From: Streptacidiphilus jeojiense
GTDB lineage: Bacteria; Actinomycetota; Actinomycetes; Streptomycetales; Streptomycetaceae
Direction of reading: 5' to 3'
NCBI RefSeq assembly: GCF_000719095.1
Contig: NZ_JOEH01000015.1
Coordinates: 1-64,000, forward strand
DNA length: 64,000 bases
The position numbers and the translations under genes were made by a program. Each line of letters begins with the position of its first letter. Within the stretch, counting starts at the first letter, position 1. This document shows positions 41,549-50,070 of this stretch, piece after piece. The notes beneath the pieces were generated by a model, which was not told the origin of the DNA, did not search any database, and saw only the letters and a program-made list of their open reading frames with translations.

Positions 41549-42379
41549 GTGACAGAGACGCAGGTGACCTCGCCGTTCCGGCTCGCATACGTTCCCGGAG
41601 TGACCCCCACCAAGTGGGTGAAGGTCTGGAACGAGCGGCTGCCGCAGGTCCCGCTCACCCTGGTGGGACTGCCCGCGGCCGAGGGCGACCCGACCCTGCG
41701 GCAGGGCGGCGCGGACGCCGGGCTGGTCCGGCTCCCGGTCGACCGGACCGTCCTCAGCGCCATCCCGCTCTACACCGAGACCACGGTGGTCGTGGTCCCC
41801 AAGGAGCACCGGCTGACCGAGGCGGCCGAGCTGACCGCCGCCGAGCTGGCCGAGGAGATCGTGCTGCACCCCCTGGACGACGTCCTGGAGTGGGAGCGGC
41901 GTCCCGGGGTGCCCGCCAAGGAGCGCCCGGCCACGACGGCGGACGCGGTCCAGCTGGTGGCCGCGGGGATCGGGGTCCTGGTCGTCCCGCAGTCGCTCGC
42001 CCGGCTGCACCACCGCAAGGACCTGACCTACCGCCCGGTCACCGACGCGCCCCAGTCGCAGGTGGCGCTCGCCTGGCCGGAGGACCGGACCACGGACCTG
42101 GTGGAGGAGTTCATCGGCATCGTCCGCGGCCGGACGGTCAACAGCACCCGGGGCCGCGCGGGCGAGACCGCGCCGCAGCCCAAGCAGCAGCGCACCAAGG
42201 CGGGCGACAAGGCGGGCGACAAGGCAGGAGCCAAGGCGGGCGACCGGCGCGGGCAGAAGGGCGGGACGGCCAGGACCGGTGGCGGACGTCCGCGCACCGG
42301 CGGCGGCTCGGGCTCCGGCGCCGGTAAGGGCGGGAAGCCGAAGCCCGGCAAGCGCGGCAAGCCGCAGCGCCGCTCCTGA
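41549..42379 (+). CDS. LysR substrate-binding domain protein lacking HTH, with Lys/Gly-rich tail
   Basis: A 276-residue protein made of a LysR-type effector domain (about residues 8-195; FRLAYVPGVTPTKWVKVWNE, ADAGLVRLPVD, TTADAVQLVAAGIGVLVVPQ) with no N-terminal DNA-binding helix. The C-terminus (about 205-276) is very basic, with KAGDKAGDKAGAKAGD repeats and GKGGKPKPGKRGKPQ, like histone-type nucleic acid-binding tails. It may bind a ligand and DNA or RNA non-specifically, or interact with the DUF5997 protein. GTG start, no SD. Confidence 0.8.
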   Translation: MTETQVTSPFRLAYVPGVTPTKWVKVWNERLPQVPLTLVGLPAAEGDPTLRQGGADAGLVRLPVDRTVLSAIPLYTETTVVVVPKEHRLTEAAELTAAELAEEIVLHPLDDVLEWERRPGVPAKERPATTADAVQLVAAGIGVLVVPQSLARLHHRKDLTYRPVTDAPQSQVALAWPEDRTTDLVEEFIGIVRGRTVNSTRGRAGETAPQPKQQRTKAGDKAGDKAGAKAGDRRGQKGGTARTGGGRPRTGGGSGSGAGKGGKPKPGKRGKPQRRS

Positions 42380-42412
42380 CCCCGGAACGGGCCGGGGCAG
42401 GACCACAGGTCC
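42380..42412 (+). terminator. Tandem hairpins after the LysR-like gene
   Basis: CCCCGG (42380-42385) pairs with CCGGGG (42392-42397). A second small hairpin, GGACCACAGGTCC (42400-42412), follows at once. Confidence 0.6.
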
Positions 42413-42418
42413 GTTCTA

Positions 42419-42447
42419 TTGACGCCGGGCAGGCCGGTAGGTACAAC
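42419..42447 (+). promoter_or_regulatory. Promoter of the GH93-like gene with GTACAACG box
   Basis: TTGACG (42419-42424), a 17-base spacer and TACAAC (42442-42447). The -10 forms part of GGTACAACG, which recurs at 44834 and, inverted, at 51712. Confidence 0.7.
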
Positions 42448-42578
42448 GATGGCACCGCATGGCGTGCAGCGGGTGATCCCCGCCCGCACGCCCCCTTCGG
42501 CGCGGCCGGCGCGTGATGCCGCCCGCCGCTCCCGCAGTGCGGTCCCACCGTGCTCCACCCACCCACCGAGGATGTCGT

Positions 42579-44669
42579 ATGCGCCTGCTCGAACGTCCGC
42601 CCCGCCGCCCGGGGCGTGCCGCCCTCCGGGCCCTGCTCCTGCTGCTGTCCTGCCTGGCGCTGGTCGCCGCGCCCGGCACCGCGCACGCCGTGACCACCGG
42701 CAACGGCTCGCTGGTGTACTCCCCCGCCGCCGGCAGCTCCTTCGACCCGGCCGGGACGACCTACGCGAAGATCGTCGTACTGAAGCACAGCGGCACCGCC
42801 AACGGGCGCATCCTGGTGACCTACGACCAGCTGGTCTGGGTGAACGGCAAGCAGGTGTACCCGATCTACTCCAGCAGCGACAACGGCGCGACCTGGACGC
42901 ACCTCAGCGACGTGGTGCCGGGGAACGACTTCTCCACGCTGATCAAGACCTCGCAGCCGTCGTTGTACGAGGTGCCGCAGGCCACCGGCGGTCTCGCGGC
43001 CGGGACGCTGCTGCTGGCGGGGAACATCATGCCGTCGGACAAGTCCAGCACCCGGATCGTGGTCTACAAGAGCACCGACCACGGCGCCACCTGGTCCTAC
43101 CTGAGCACCGTGGACAGCGGCGGCCCCGCCGTCTACGACCCGAGCGCGACCTCGACCACGACCGCGGTCTGGGAGCCCTCGCTCGGCCTGGACTCGGCCG
43201 GGGCGCTGGTGTGCTACTTCTCCGACGAACGGCAGAAGGCGAGCGGCATCCTGCAGGCGGTCTCCTACCACGTGTCCACCGACGGCGGGGCCACCTGGGG
43301 CGCGGAGGGCAACGTCACCGCGATCGCCAACGACAGCGACCGCCCCGGCATGATCACCGTCACCGCGCTGCCCAACGGCAAGTACATGGCGACCTACGAG
43401 GTGGTCAACCGCCCCTCGACGACGCTGAACACCGCGGTGGTGTACTACAAGTTCTCCGACGACGGCATCACCTGGACCGCCTCCGACCTGGGCACTCCGA
43501 TCAAGCTGGCCAACGGCCGGGGGCTCGGCTCCTCGCCCTTCGTGAAGTGGGTGGCCGGCGGCGGGCCCAACGGCATGGTCGTGGTCTCCGCCAAGTGGGC
43601 CCTGGACTCCTCCGGGAACATCAGCGGCGGCCAGAACTTCTACGTCAACTACAACCTCGGCCAGGGGCCCTGGGAGCGGCTGCCGTACGCGGTGACCTAC
43701 GACGCCAGTGACACCCAGGGCGGCTACTTCGCCGGATTCGCCCAGGCCTTCGACACCAGCGTGGACGGGAACACGTTGTACCAGGCGACCGACGTGGAGA
43801 ACCTGACCACCACGTACAACGACATCCGGGTCGGTTCCGTCCCGCTCAACGCCCACCACTACGAGGCCGAACGGGCCACCCTGACCGACGCCTCCGTGGT
43901 CACCCAGGTCGACGCGGACAACGGCAGCAAGGTGGGCTACATCAACTACTCCGACAGCAAGGTCGCGTTCACCCACGTCAACGTCCCCACCGCGGGGACC
44001 TACACGGTGAACGTCCGCTACGACAACGGCAGCGGCGCCACCAGCAGCCAGACCGTGAGCGTGAACGGGGGCACGGCCACCACGGTGAGCTATCCGGCCA
44101 CCGTCGACTGGAACCGCTACGGCTGGGCGCAGTTCACCGCGACCCTGAACGCCGGGTCCAACACGATCACCTTCGGGTACAACGGCAGCTACGCGGAGCT
44201 CGACGCCATCGACGTCTACCAGGCCGGGGTCGCCGCGGACGGGGAGTTCAAGCTGGTCAACCGCAACAGCGCGAAGGACCTGGAGATCACCTCCGCGCTG
44301 ACCACCGAGAGCGCGCCGGCAGGCCAGTGGGGGGACACGAACAACCCCACCCAGACCTGGCGGATCAGCGCCGCCTCCGCCGGCGGCTACACGCTGACCA
44401 ACCTCAACAGCGGGAAGCTGCTGACCGTGAGCGGGGCCTCCACCGCCAACGGCGCCGCGGTGGTGCAGAACGCCTCCAGCGGCTCGGCCTCCCAGCGCTG
44501 GACCCTGACGCCGACCGACTCCGGGTACGCGACCTGGACCAACGCCAACAGCAGCAAGCTGTTGGAGATCTACGCGAACTCCACGGCCGACGGTGCCATC
44601 GCCGACCAGTGGGCGTCCACCGGCTACAACTGCCAGCAGTGGCTCCTGGTCAAGGAAGGCATCCAGTAG
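42579..44669 (+). CDS. Secreted sialidase-fold exo-arabinanase (GH93-like) with CBM35- and CBM13-like modules
   Basis: A 696-residue secreted protein. The signal peptide ends about residue 37 (GTAHA). A six-bladed propeller (about 45-425) has Asp-boxes SSDNGATW, STDHGATW, STDGGATW and SDDGITW. The motifs WEPSLGLDSAGALVCYFSDE and MATYEVV fit the catalytic Glu positions of GH93 exo-1,5-alpha-L-arabinanases. A CBM35-like module (about 428-548, HHYEAERATL, INYSDSKVAF) and a trefoil (about 550-696) follow. GAGG is seven bases before ATG. The neighbouring GH51 genes favour arabinan over sialic acid as substrate; a sialidase-like function remains possible. Confidence 0.8.
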   Translation: MRLLERPPRRPGRAALRALLLLLSCLALVAAPGTAHAVTTGNGSLVYSPAAGSSFDPAGTTYAKIVVLKHSGTANGRILVTYDQLVWVNGKQVYPIYSSSDNGATWTHLSDVVPGNDFSTLIKTSQPSLYEVPQATGGLAAGTLLLAGNIMPSDKSSTRIVVYKSTDHGATWSYLSTVDSGGPAVYDPSATSTTTAVWEPSLGLDSAGALVCYFSDERQKASGILQAVSYHVSTDGGATWGAEGNVTAIANDSDRPGMITVTALPNGKYMATYEVVNRPSTTLNTAVVYYKFSDDGITWTASDLGTPIKLANGRGLGSSPFVKWVAGGGPNGMVVVSAKWALDSSGNISGGQNFYVNYNLGQGPWERLPYAVTYDASDTQGGYFAGFAQAFDTSVDGNTLYQATDVENLTTTYNDIRVGSVPLNAHHYEAERATLTDASVVTQVDADNGSKVGYINYSDSKVAFTHVNVPTAGTYTVNVRYDNGSGATSSQTVSVNGGTATTVSYPATVDWNRYGWAQFTATLNAGSNTITFGYNGSYAELDAIDVYQAGVAADGEFKLVNRNSAKDLEITSALTTESAPAGQWGDTNNPTQTWRISAASAGGYTLTNLNSGKLLTVSGASTANGAAVVQNASSGSASQRWTLTPTDSGYATWTNANSSKLLEIYANSTADGAIADQWASTGYNCQQWLLVKEGIQ

Positions 44670-44709
44670 CCGTCGCACCACCAGCAGCGTGACCAGCAGG
44701 AGCAGTCGA

Positions 44710-44737
44710 GGCGGCGGGCCGTGCACGGCCCGCCGCC
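44710..44737 (+). terminator. 28-bp perfect palindrome, terminator
   Basis: The sequence from GGCGGCGGGCCGTG to CACGGCCCGCCGCC is a perfect 14+14 palindrome beginning 41 bases after the GH93-like stop. It would form a very stable hairpin with a minimal loop. No U tract follows. Confidence 0.8.
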
Positions 44738-44811
44738 GGGCTCCCGCACGCCCCGGGGCGGCCTCCGGCGCAGTGTTACGAAGAGGCGACGGCGGGATGT
44801 CGGACAGGCCA

Positions 44812-44841
44812 TTGACGCGACCGCCGTACCACGGGTACAAC
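44812..44841 (+). promoter_or_regulatory. Promoter of the arabinose ABC operon with GTACAACG box
   Basis: TTGACG (44812-44817), an 18-base spacer and TACAAC (44836-44841). The -10 is within GGGTACAACGT (44833-44843), an 11-base match to the inverted copy upstream of the LacI gene at 51711-51721. Confidence 0.7.
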
Positions 44842-45126
44842 GTAAGAACCTGATCAGCCGACCACCGCCACCAGCGGACTGCGGACGGCGAACCCCGCAG
44901 GTACGGGCCGGTGCTCCGCGCTTGGAGCCGCACCACCCCCAGGACCTTCGCCGGCGCCTGCCCGCCCCCAGCTTCGCCCGCTCCACCCCCTCTGCGCCAC
45001 CCATCTGCGCCACCCATCCGCCCCACCCCACCCGCGGCACTCCCCCTGCGTGTGCCGCACCCCCCGCTCGCCCGCCCCGCCGAACTCCACGGCGGCAGCC
45101 ATCAGCAGCAGTCAAGGGAGACTCTC

Positions 45127-46527
45127 ATGTCGTCGAACAGCTCCGAGCACAGATCCGCCGCCGACCAGCCCGTGGCCGGCCCGTCCCGCCGTTCACTGCT
45201 CCGTGTGCTCGGCGCGGCCGGTGTCGGAGCCGCCGCCGTCGGCGCGCTCAGCGCCTGTGCTCCCGGCTCCTCCGCCGCCCCCAAGGCCCTGGGCTCGGTC
45301 GCGCCCTCGCAGGCCAAGGGCAGCACGACGCTCTGGTTCAAGGACGACGACATCCTGAAGGTCTTCCGCGGCGTGGTGCCCTCGTTCACCAAGAAGTACC
45401 CGGCGGTGACCGTGAACCTGGTCGGCGTCGACATCGACAAGAAGCTGGCCCCGGCGCTGATCTCCGGCGCCGGCGTGCCCGACGGCGCCTACCTCGGCGA
45501 CGGCAGCGTGCTGGGCCAGGCCGAGCACCTGACCGACCTGACCTCCCAGATGGCCAAGTACCGCGCCGACACCGTGCAGTACAAGCTGGACGTGAACACC
45601 GACGGCCAGCGCCTGGTCGGCATCCCCTGGGACACCGACCCCGGCCTGCTCTACTACCGCGAGGACATCCTGTCCGCCGCGAAGGTCGACCCCACCCAGC
45701 TCACCTCCTACGACGCCCTGCTGGACGCCGCCCGGGAGATCAAGGGCCGCAACCCCAAGGCCCAGCCGATCCCGCTGGAGCAGGACCCCGACCTGGCCAT
45801 GCAGTGGCTGATGATGCTGGTCAACCAGCAGCAGGGCACCGGCATGGTCGACTCCGCCGGCAAGCTCACCATCGACACCGACGCCTTCCGCACGGCGCTG
45901 ACCTGGATCAAGAAGGTCGCCGACGAGGGCCTGGGGGCCCGCAGCAAGTTCGCGAGCACCGCGCAGATCGCCCAGGCCGACGGCGGCACGGTCTCCCTGG
46001 TGCCGTGGGCGATCTGGTACAACTTTCTGGTCCAGGGCACCTTCAAGAAGAGCGTGGGCCACTGGCGGGCCGCGCAGCTGCCCGCGTGGACCACCGGCGG
46101 GGCGCGCTCGGGCGTGATGGGCGGCAGCTCCTTCGTCATCCCAGCCAAGGCCGCCAACCCGGACCTGGCCTGGCTCTTCTACGAGCACGCGGTCTACAGC
46201 GCCGAGGGCTACCAGGCCGTGTTCGGCAGCAACAGCGTCTACCCCAACGGGCTGAACACCGCGCTGCCGTCGGTCAAGTCCGCGCTCAACCCGCAGAACT
46301 CGCTGTTCAAGCCGCTGGCCGGGCTCGGCAACGAGAACCTGTGGGAGGTCGGCACCCAGGCTTCGCTGGCCATCCCGCCGGGCTACCGCATCCCGACCTG
46401 GTTCAACCAGGCCGACGCCTATCTGGGCGCCAACCTGCAGAAGCTGATGGACGGGAAGATGAGCGTGGACGCGGTCATCAAGCAGTCCGTGTCGGCCATC
46501 CAGACCAACCTCGTCGACCGGGCCTGA
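45127..46527 (+). CDS. Extracellular sugar-binding lipoprotein, Tat-type signal
   Basis: A 466-residue ABC solute-binding protein. The signal has twin arginines (PSRRSLLRVLGAAG) and a lipobox ending ALSAC (Cys about residue 44), so it is exported folded and lipid-anchored. The mature part has the family 1 SBP patterns STTLWFKDDD, IPWDTDPGLLYYREDIL and SVYPNGLNT. GGGAG lies eight bases before ATG. Context with GH93- and GH51-type enzymes suggests arabino-oligosaccharide binding. Confidence 0.92.
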   Translation: MSSNSSEHRSAADQPVAGPSRRSLLRVLGAAGVGAAAVGALSACAPGSSAAPKALGSVAPSQAKGSTTLWFKDDDILKVFRGVVPSFTKKYPAVTVNLVGVDIDKKLAPALISGAGVPDGAYLGDGSVLGQAEHLTDLTSQMAKYRADTVQYKLDVNTDGQRLVGIPWDTDPGLLYYREDILSAAKVDPTQLTSYDALLDAAREIKGRNPKAQPIPLEQDPDLAMQWLMMLVNQQQGTGMVDSAGKLTIDTDAFRTALTWIKKVADEGLGARSKFASTAQIAQADGGTVSLVPWAIWYNFLVQGTFKKSVGHWRAAQLPAWTTGGARSGVMGGSSFVIPAKAANPDLAWLFYEHAVYSAEGYQAVFGSNSVYPNGLNTALPSVKSALNPQNSLFKPLAGLGNENLWEVGTQASLAIPPGYRIPTWFNQADAYLGANLQKLMDGKMSVDAVIKQSVSAIQTNLVDRA

Positions 46528-46532
46528 CCGCC

Positions 46533-47498
46533 ATGGCGAACCTGACCTGGAACACACGCGCGCCGCAGTCGGCGCAGCAGGATTCGCCGCCCGCCCGCCG
46601 GGTCCGGGGCCGTCGCCCCGGGTCCGGCGGGTCCCGGGCCCGGCAGGAGCGGTGGTGGGGCCTGGCCCTGATCTCGCCCTTCCTGCTGATCTTCGCCGCC
46701 TTCACCGCCTACCCGCTGGTCTACGCCCTGGAGCTGAGCTTCAGCGACTGGCACGGCGCCGGCGTGCTGCGCTGGGTGGGCTGGTCCAACTACAGCTACC
46801 TGCTGACCAACGGCGACTTCTGGGCCTCGCTCGGCAACACCGGGGTGATGTGGCTGCTGATCGTCCCGGTGCAGACCCTCGGCGCGGTCGCGGTCGCCAG
46901 CCTGCTGACCCGCTCGCGGCTGAGATTCAAGAAGACCCTGCGCACCGTCGTTATCCTGCCCTACGTGACGCCGCTGGCGGCGATGGCGCAGGCCTTCGTG
47001 CTGCTCTTCGACGACCACTTCGGCGCGGTGGACCGGGTGCTGACCGCGCTCGGCGGGCCGAACATCGGCTGGCTGACCACGACCACCTGGGCCAAGCCCG
47101 CCATCGCGCTCTTCGTGATCTGGAAGACCAGCGGCTTCGCCCTGATCATCATGCTCGCCGCGGTCCAGGGCATCACGCCCGAGGTGTACGAGGCGGCCTC
47201 GCTCGACGGAGCCGGTCCGGTGCGGACCTTCTTCTCGGTCACGGTCCCGCTGGTGCGCCCCGCGGTCGGCTTCTTCGTGGTCATCTCGACCCTCGGCATC
47301 TCGCAGATGTTCCTGGAGCCGTTCATGATCACCCAGGGCGGCCCCTACAACTCCTCGACCACGTCGGGCATGTACCTCTACAACCACATCCGGGCCTCCG
47401 ACCTGGGCACCGGCGCGGCGAACTCCTTCCTCCTGGTGGTCCTCGTCCTGCTGCTGTCCCTGGCCGCGGTCCGCGTCCTGCGCTCCAGGGAGGACTGA
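46533..47498 (+). CDS. Carbohydrate ABC transporter permease (CUT1, MalF-like)
   Basis: A 321-residue inner-membrane permease. An Arg/Gly-rich cytoplasmic head (about 38 residues) is followed by six helices and the EAA loop VYEAASLDGAGPVRTFFSV. ATG 46533 is five bases after the binding-protein stop and has no strong SD, so translation is probably coupled. It is the first permease of the putative arabino-oligosaccharide importer. No ATPase gene is in the operon. Confidence 0.92.
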   Translation: MANLTWNTRAPQSAQQDSPPARRVRGRRPGSGGSRARQERWWGLALISPFLLIFAAFTAYPLVYALELSFSDWHGAGVLRWVGWSNYSYLLTNGDFWASLGNTGVMWLLIVPVQTLGAVAVASLLTRSRLRFKKTLRTVVILPYVTPLAAMAQAFVLLFDDHFGAVDRVLTALGGPNIGWLTTTTWAKPAIALFVIWKTSGFALIIMLAAVQGITPEVYEAASLDGAGPVRTFFSVTVPLVRPAVGFFVVISTLGISQMFLEPFMITQGGPYNSSTTSGMYLYNHIRASDLGTGAANSFLLVVLVLLLSLAAVRVLRSRED

Positions 47499-47502
47499 GC
47501 CG

Positions 47503-48411
47503 GTGACCTCCACCACTCTGACCGAGCGGCCGCCCGCCGCCACCGCATCGGCGGGAGCCGGGTCCGCCTGGCAGCCCGTCCGCACCGTGGCCGGCTACGC
47601 CTGCATGGTGCTGGCCGCGATCGTCTTCCTGTACCCCATCGTCTGGATGGTGCTGTCCTCCTTCCGGCCGGGCGCGAGCATCCTCAACGACCCCCTGGGC
47701 TTCGACCCGTCCGCGGCGACGCTGCGCAACTGGACCGGCATGCTCGACAACACGCCGATCATGCACGCCCTGTACAACACCGCCCTGGTGGTGGTCGGCA
47801 AGGGCGCGCTGCTGCTGGTCCTCAGCCCGCTGGCCGGCTACGGGTTCGCCAAGTTCGACTTCCCGTTCAAGAGCGCGTTCTTCGGGCTGGTGCTGCTCAC
47901 CCTGATGCTGCCGACGATGGTGCTGATCATCCCGATGCTGCTGGAGATGAGCCAGCTGAACTGGGTGAACACCTACCAGGCGCTGATCCTGCCCGGCGCG
48001 GTCGACGCCTTCAGCGTGTTCTGGATGCGGCAGACCATCAGTCAGATCCCGGACGAACTGCTGGACGCCGCGCGGATCGACGGCTGCGGGCCGCTGCGCG
48101 CCTTCTGGTCGGTGATCGTCCCGGTGCTGCGGCCCAGCCTGGCCGCGCTGGCCGTGCTGTCCCTGTTCAACATCTACAACGACCTGGTCTGGCCGATCGT
48201 GGCCATCAACGACCAGCAGCACGAGACCCTCTCGGTCCTGCTGGCGGGCATGTCCTCGAACATCCAGGGCGGTCAGGCCGGCGTCAGCAGCGCCGACCTG
48301 TGGGGCCAGCTGATGGCGGCCTGCACCTTCGCGACCGTGCCGACCGTGCTGCTGTTCGTGTTCCTGCAGCGCCACTTCATCCGCGGTCTGCTCGCGGGCA
48401 GCAGCCGCTGA
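47503..48411 (+). CDS. Carbohydrate ABC transporter permease (CUT1, MalG-like)
   Basis: A 302-residue partner permease. It has six helices, the EAA loop LLDAARIDGCGPLRAFWSV and a C-terminal RHFIRGLLAGSSR. GTG 47503 is four bases after the preceding stop, with GGAGG inside the end of that gene as RBS. It shares an operon with the binding protein and the GH51 genes. Confidence 0.92.
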   Translation: MTSTTLTERPPAATASAGAGSAWQPVRTVAGYACMVLAAIVFLYPIVWMVLSSFRPGASILNDPLGFDPSAATLRNWTGMLDNTPIMHALYNTALVVVGKGALLLVLSPLAGYGFAKFDFPFKSAFFGLVLLTLMLPTMVLIIPMLLEMSQLNWVNTYQALILPGAVDAFSVFWMRQTISQIPDELLDAARIDGCGPLRAFWSVIVPVLRPSLAALAVLSLFNIYNDLVWPIVAINDQQHETLSVLLAGMSSNIQGGQAGVSSADLWGQLMAACTFATVPTVLLFVFLQRHFIRGLLAGSSR

Positions 48412-48469
48412 CCGCCACCAGCCCCGACCGCGCCAGCCACCGCCCGACCGCCGAAGGAATGACCTCCAC

Positions 48470-49975
48470 GTGACCGCACGGCAGCAAGCCCACCTCACCG
48501 TCCACCCCCTGTTCGACATTGGCGAGATCGATCCGCGCATCTTCGGCAGCTTCGTGGAGCACATGGGACGCTGCGTCTACTCGGGCGTCTTCGAGCCCGG
48601 CCACCCCACCGCCGACGCGGCCGGCTTCCGCGGCGACGTCACCGACCTGGTCCGCGAACTGGGCGTCAGCGTGGTGCGCTACCCGGGCGGCAACTTCGTC
48701 TCCGGCTACGACTGGCGCGACGGCGTCGGCCCGGTCGGCGACCGCCCGACCCGGCTGGACCTGGCCTGGCGCTCGCTGGAGCCGAACACGGTCGGTATCG
48801 ACGAGTTCCTGCCCTGGGCGCGACGGAACGGCCTGGAGCCGATGATGGCCGTCAACCTCGGAACTGCCGGACCCAAGGAGGCGGCGGAGCTGGTCGAGTA
48901 CTGCAACCTGGCCGGCGGCACCGCCACCGCGGCCGAGCGCGCCGCCAACGGCCATCCCGCGCCGCACGCGGTGCGGACCTGGTGCCTGGGCAACGAAATG
49001 GACGGCCCCTGGCAGATCGGCCACACCACCGCGGCCGAGTACGGCCGCCGCGCGGCCGAGGCCGGTAAGGCCATGCGCCTGGTCGACCCGGGCATCGAAC
49101 TGGTCGCCTGCGGCTCCTCCTTCCGCCACATGCCGACCTTCGGCGCCTGGGAGGACACCGTCGCCGAGCTCACCCTGGACGTCGCCGACTACATGTCCAT
49201 GCACGCGTACTACGACGGCACCGCCGACCGCCGCGACTACCTCGCCTCGGGGCAGCGGCTGGAACGCTTCATCACCGACGTCGTCGCCACCTGCGACGCC
49301 GTCAGCGCCAGGCTGGGCTCCCCGCGCCGGATGATGATCTCGCTGGACGAGTGGAACGTGTGGTCGTCCGCTGCCGCCTCCTCGCCCGTCGGCGAGGGCC
49401 AGGACCACGAGATCAGCCACGCCCCGCGGATCACCGAGGACCCCTACCAGGCCCTGGACGCCGTCGTCCTCGGCGACCTGATCATCGGGATCCTCAACCA
49501 CGCCGACCGGGTCAAGATCGGCTGCCTCTCGCTGCTGGTCAACGTCAGCGCGCCGATCCTCACCGAGCCCGGCGGCGGGGCGAGCAGGCAGGCGATCTTC
49601 CACCCCTTCGCCGCCGCCGCGCACACCGCGCGCGGACGCGCGCTGAGCGCCCGGCTCACCGCGCCGGCGTTCGCGACGCCCACCCACGGCGACGTCCCGC
49701 AGGTGGCGGCCGCGGTCACCCACGACCCGGCGACCGGCCAGGCCGCGGTGTTCGCCACCAACCGCGGCAGCGAACCGGTCGAACTCACCATCGACCACAA
49801 CGCGTTCGGTGCCTTCGACATCAAGTCCGCGCACACCCTGACCGCCGCCGACCTCCGCTCCCCCGGCGACCTCACCCTGGTCCCGCTGGAGCAGTTCCAC
49901 CCGGGGGCCCGGAGCTCGACGCTGCTGCTGCCGCCCGAGTCCTGGACCCTCGCCGAAGCCGTCGCCCGAGCCTGA
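48470..49975 (+). CDS. Alpha-L-arabinofuranosidase, GH51 (first copy)
   Basis: A 501-residue cytoplasmic retaining enzyme with no signal peptide. It has GSFVEHMGRCVYSGVFEPGH, VRYPGGNFVSGYDW, the acid/base Glu176 in CLGNEMDGPWQIGH and the nucleophile Glu294 in SLDEWNVW; a C-terminal beta-sandwich follows. GTG 48470 has GAAGGA upstream. It removes terminal arabinofuranose from imported oligosaccharides. It is paralogous to the next gene; the loop after the nucleophile (AAASSPVGEGQDHE) differs from the second copy, so preferred linkages may differ. Confidence 0.95.
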   Translation: MTARQQAHLTVHPLFDIGEIDPRIFGSFVEHMGRCVYSGVFEPGHPTADAAGFRGDVTDLVRELGVSVVRYPGGNFVSGYDWRDGVGPVGDRPTRLDLAWRSLEPNTVGIDEFLPWARRNGLEPMMAVNLGTAGPKEAAELVEYCNLAGGTATAAERAANGHPAPHAVRTWCLGNEMDGPWQIGHTTAAEYGRRAAEAGKAMRLVDPGIELVACGSSFRHMPTFGAWEDTVAELTLDVADYMSMHAYYDGTADRRDYLASGQRLERFITDVVATCDAVSARLGSPRRMMISLDEWNVWSSAAASSPVGEGQDHEISHAPRITEDPYQALDAVVLGDLIIGILNHADRVKIGCLSLLVNVSAPILTEPGGGASRQAIFHPFAAAAHTARGRALSARLTAPAFATPTHGDVPQVAAAVTHDPATGQAAVFATNRGSEPVELTIDHNAFGAFDIKSAHTLTAADLRSPGDLTLVPLEQFHPGARSSTLLLPPESWTLAEAVARA

Positions 49976-50014
49976 GCCGGTCCGCCTGCCCGCCGCCCAC
50001 CTGCCCTGGCCCTC

Positions 50015-50046
50015 CGCCTGCCCGCCTGCCCGCCTGCCCGCCTGCT
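50015..50046 (+). repeat. Four tandem CGCCTGCC octamers
   Basis: Units start at 50015, 50023, 50031 and 50039, the last ending in T. They sit 25 bases upstream of the second GH51 start, after looser CTGCC-rich sequence from 49984. Confidence 0.88.
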
Positions 50047-50050
50047 CCGA

Positions 50051-50065
50051 CCTTTCAGTGAAAGG
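50051..50065 (+). promoter_or_regulatory. RBS hairpin upstream of second GH51
   Basis: CCTTTC (50051-50056) pairs with GAAAGG (50060-50065) around a three-base loop. The 3' arm contains the Shine-Dalgarno AAAGG five bases before ATG 50071, so the RBS can be sequestered. Confidence 0.65.
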
Positions 50066-50070
50066 CAGTC

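Larger units (their letters stand above)
44670..45126. other. Intergenic region before the arabinose ABC operon
   Basis: 457 bases: a perfect palindromic terminator near the start, a TTGACG/TACAAC promoter at 44812-44841, and then a leader of about 280 bases rich in CCACCC/CCGCC runs with no credible gene. The leader is C-rich and unlikely to fold strongly. AAGGGAG at its end is the RBS of the binding protein. Confidence 0.6.

Noticed and set aside
42138..45026. Reverse-strand 962-codon frame over the GH93-like gene
   Set aside because: No recognisable domain, and it runs through a terminator and promoter of the forward genes.
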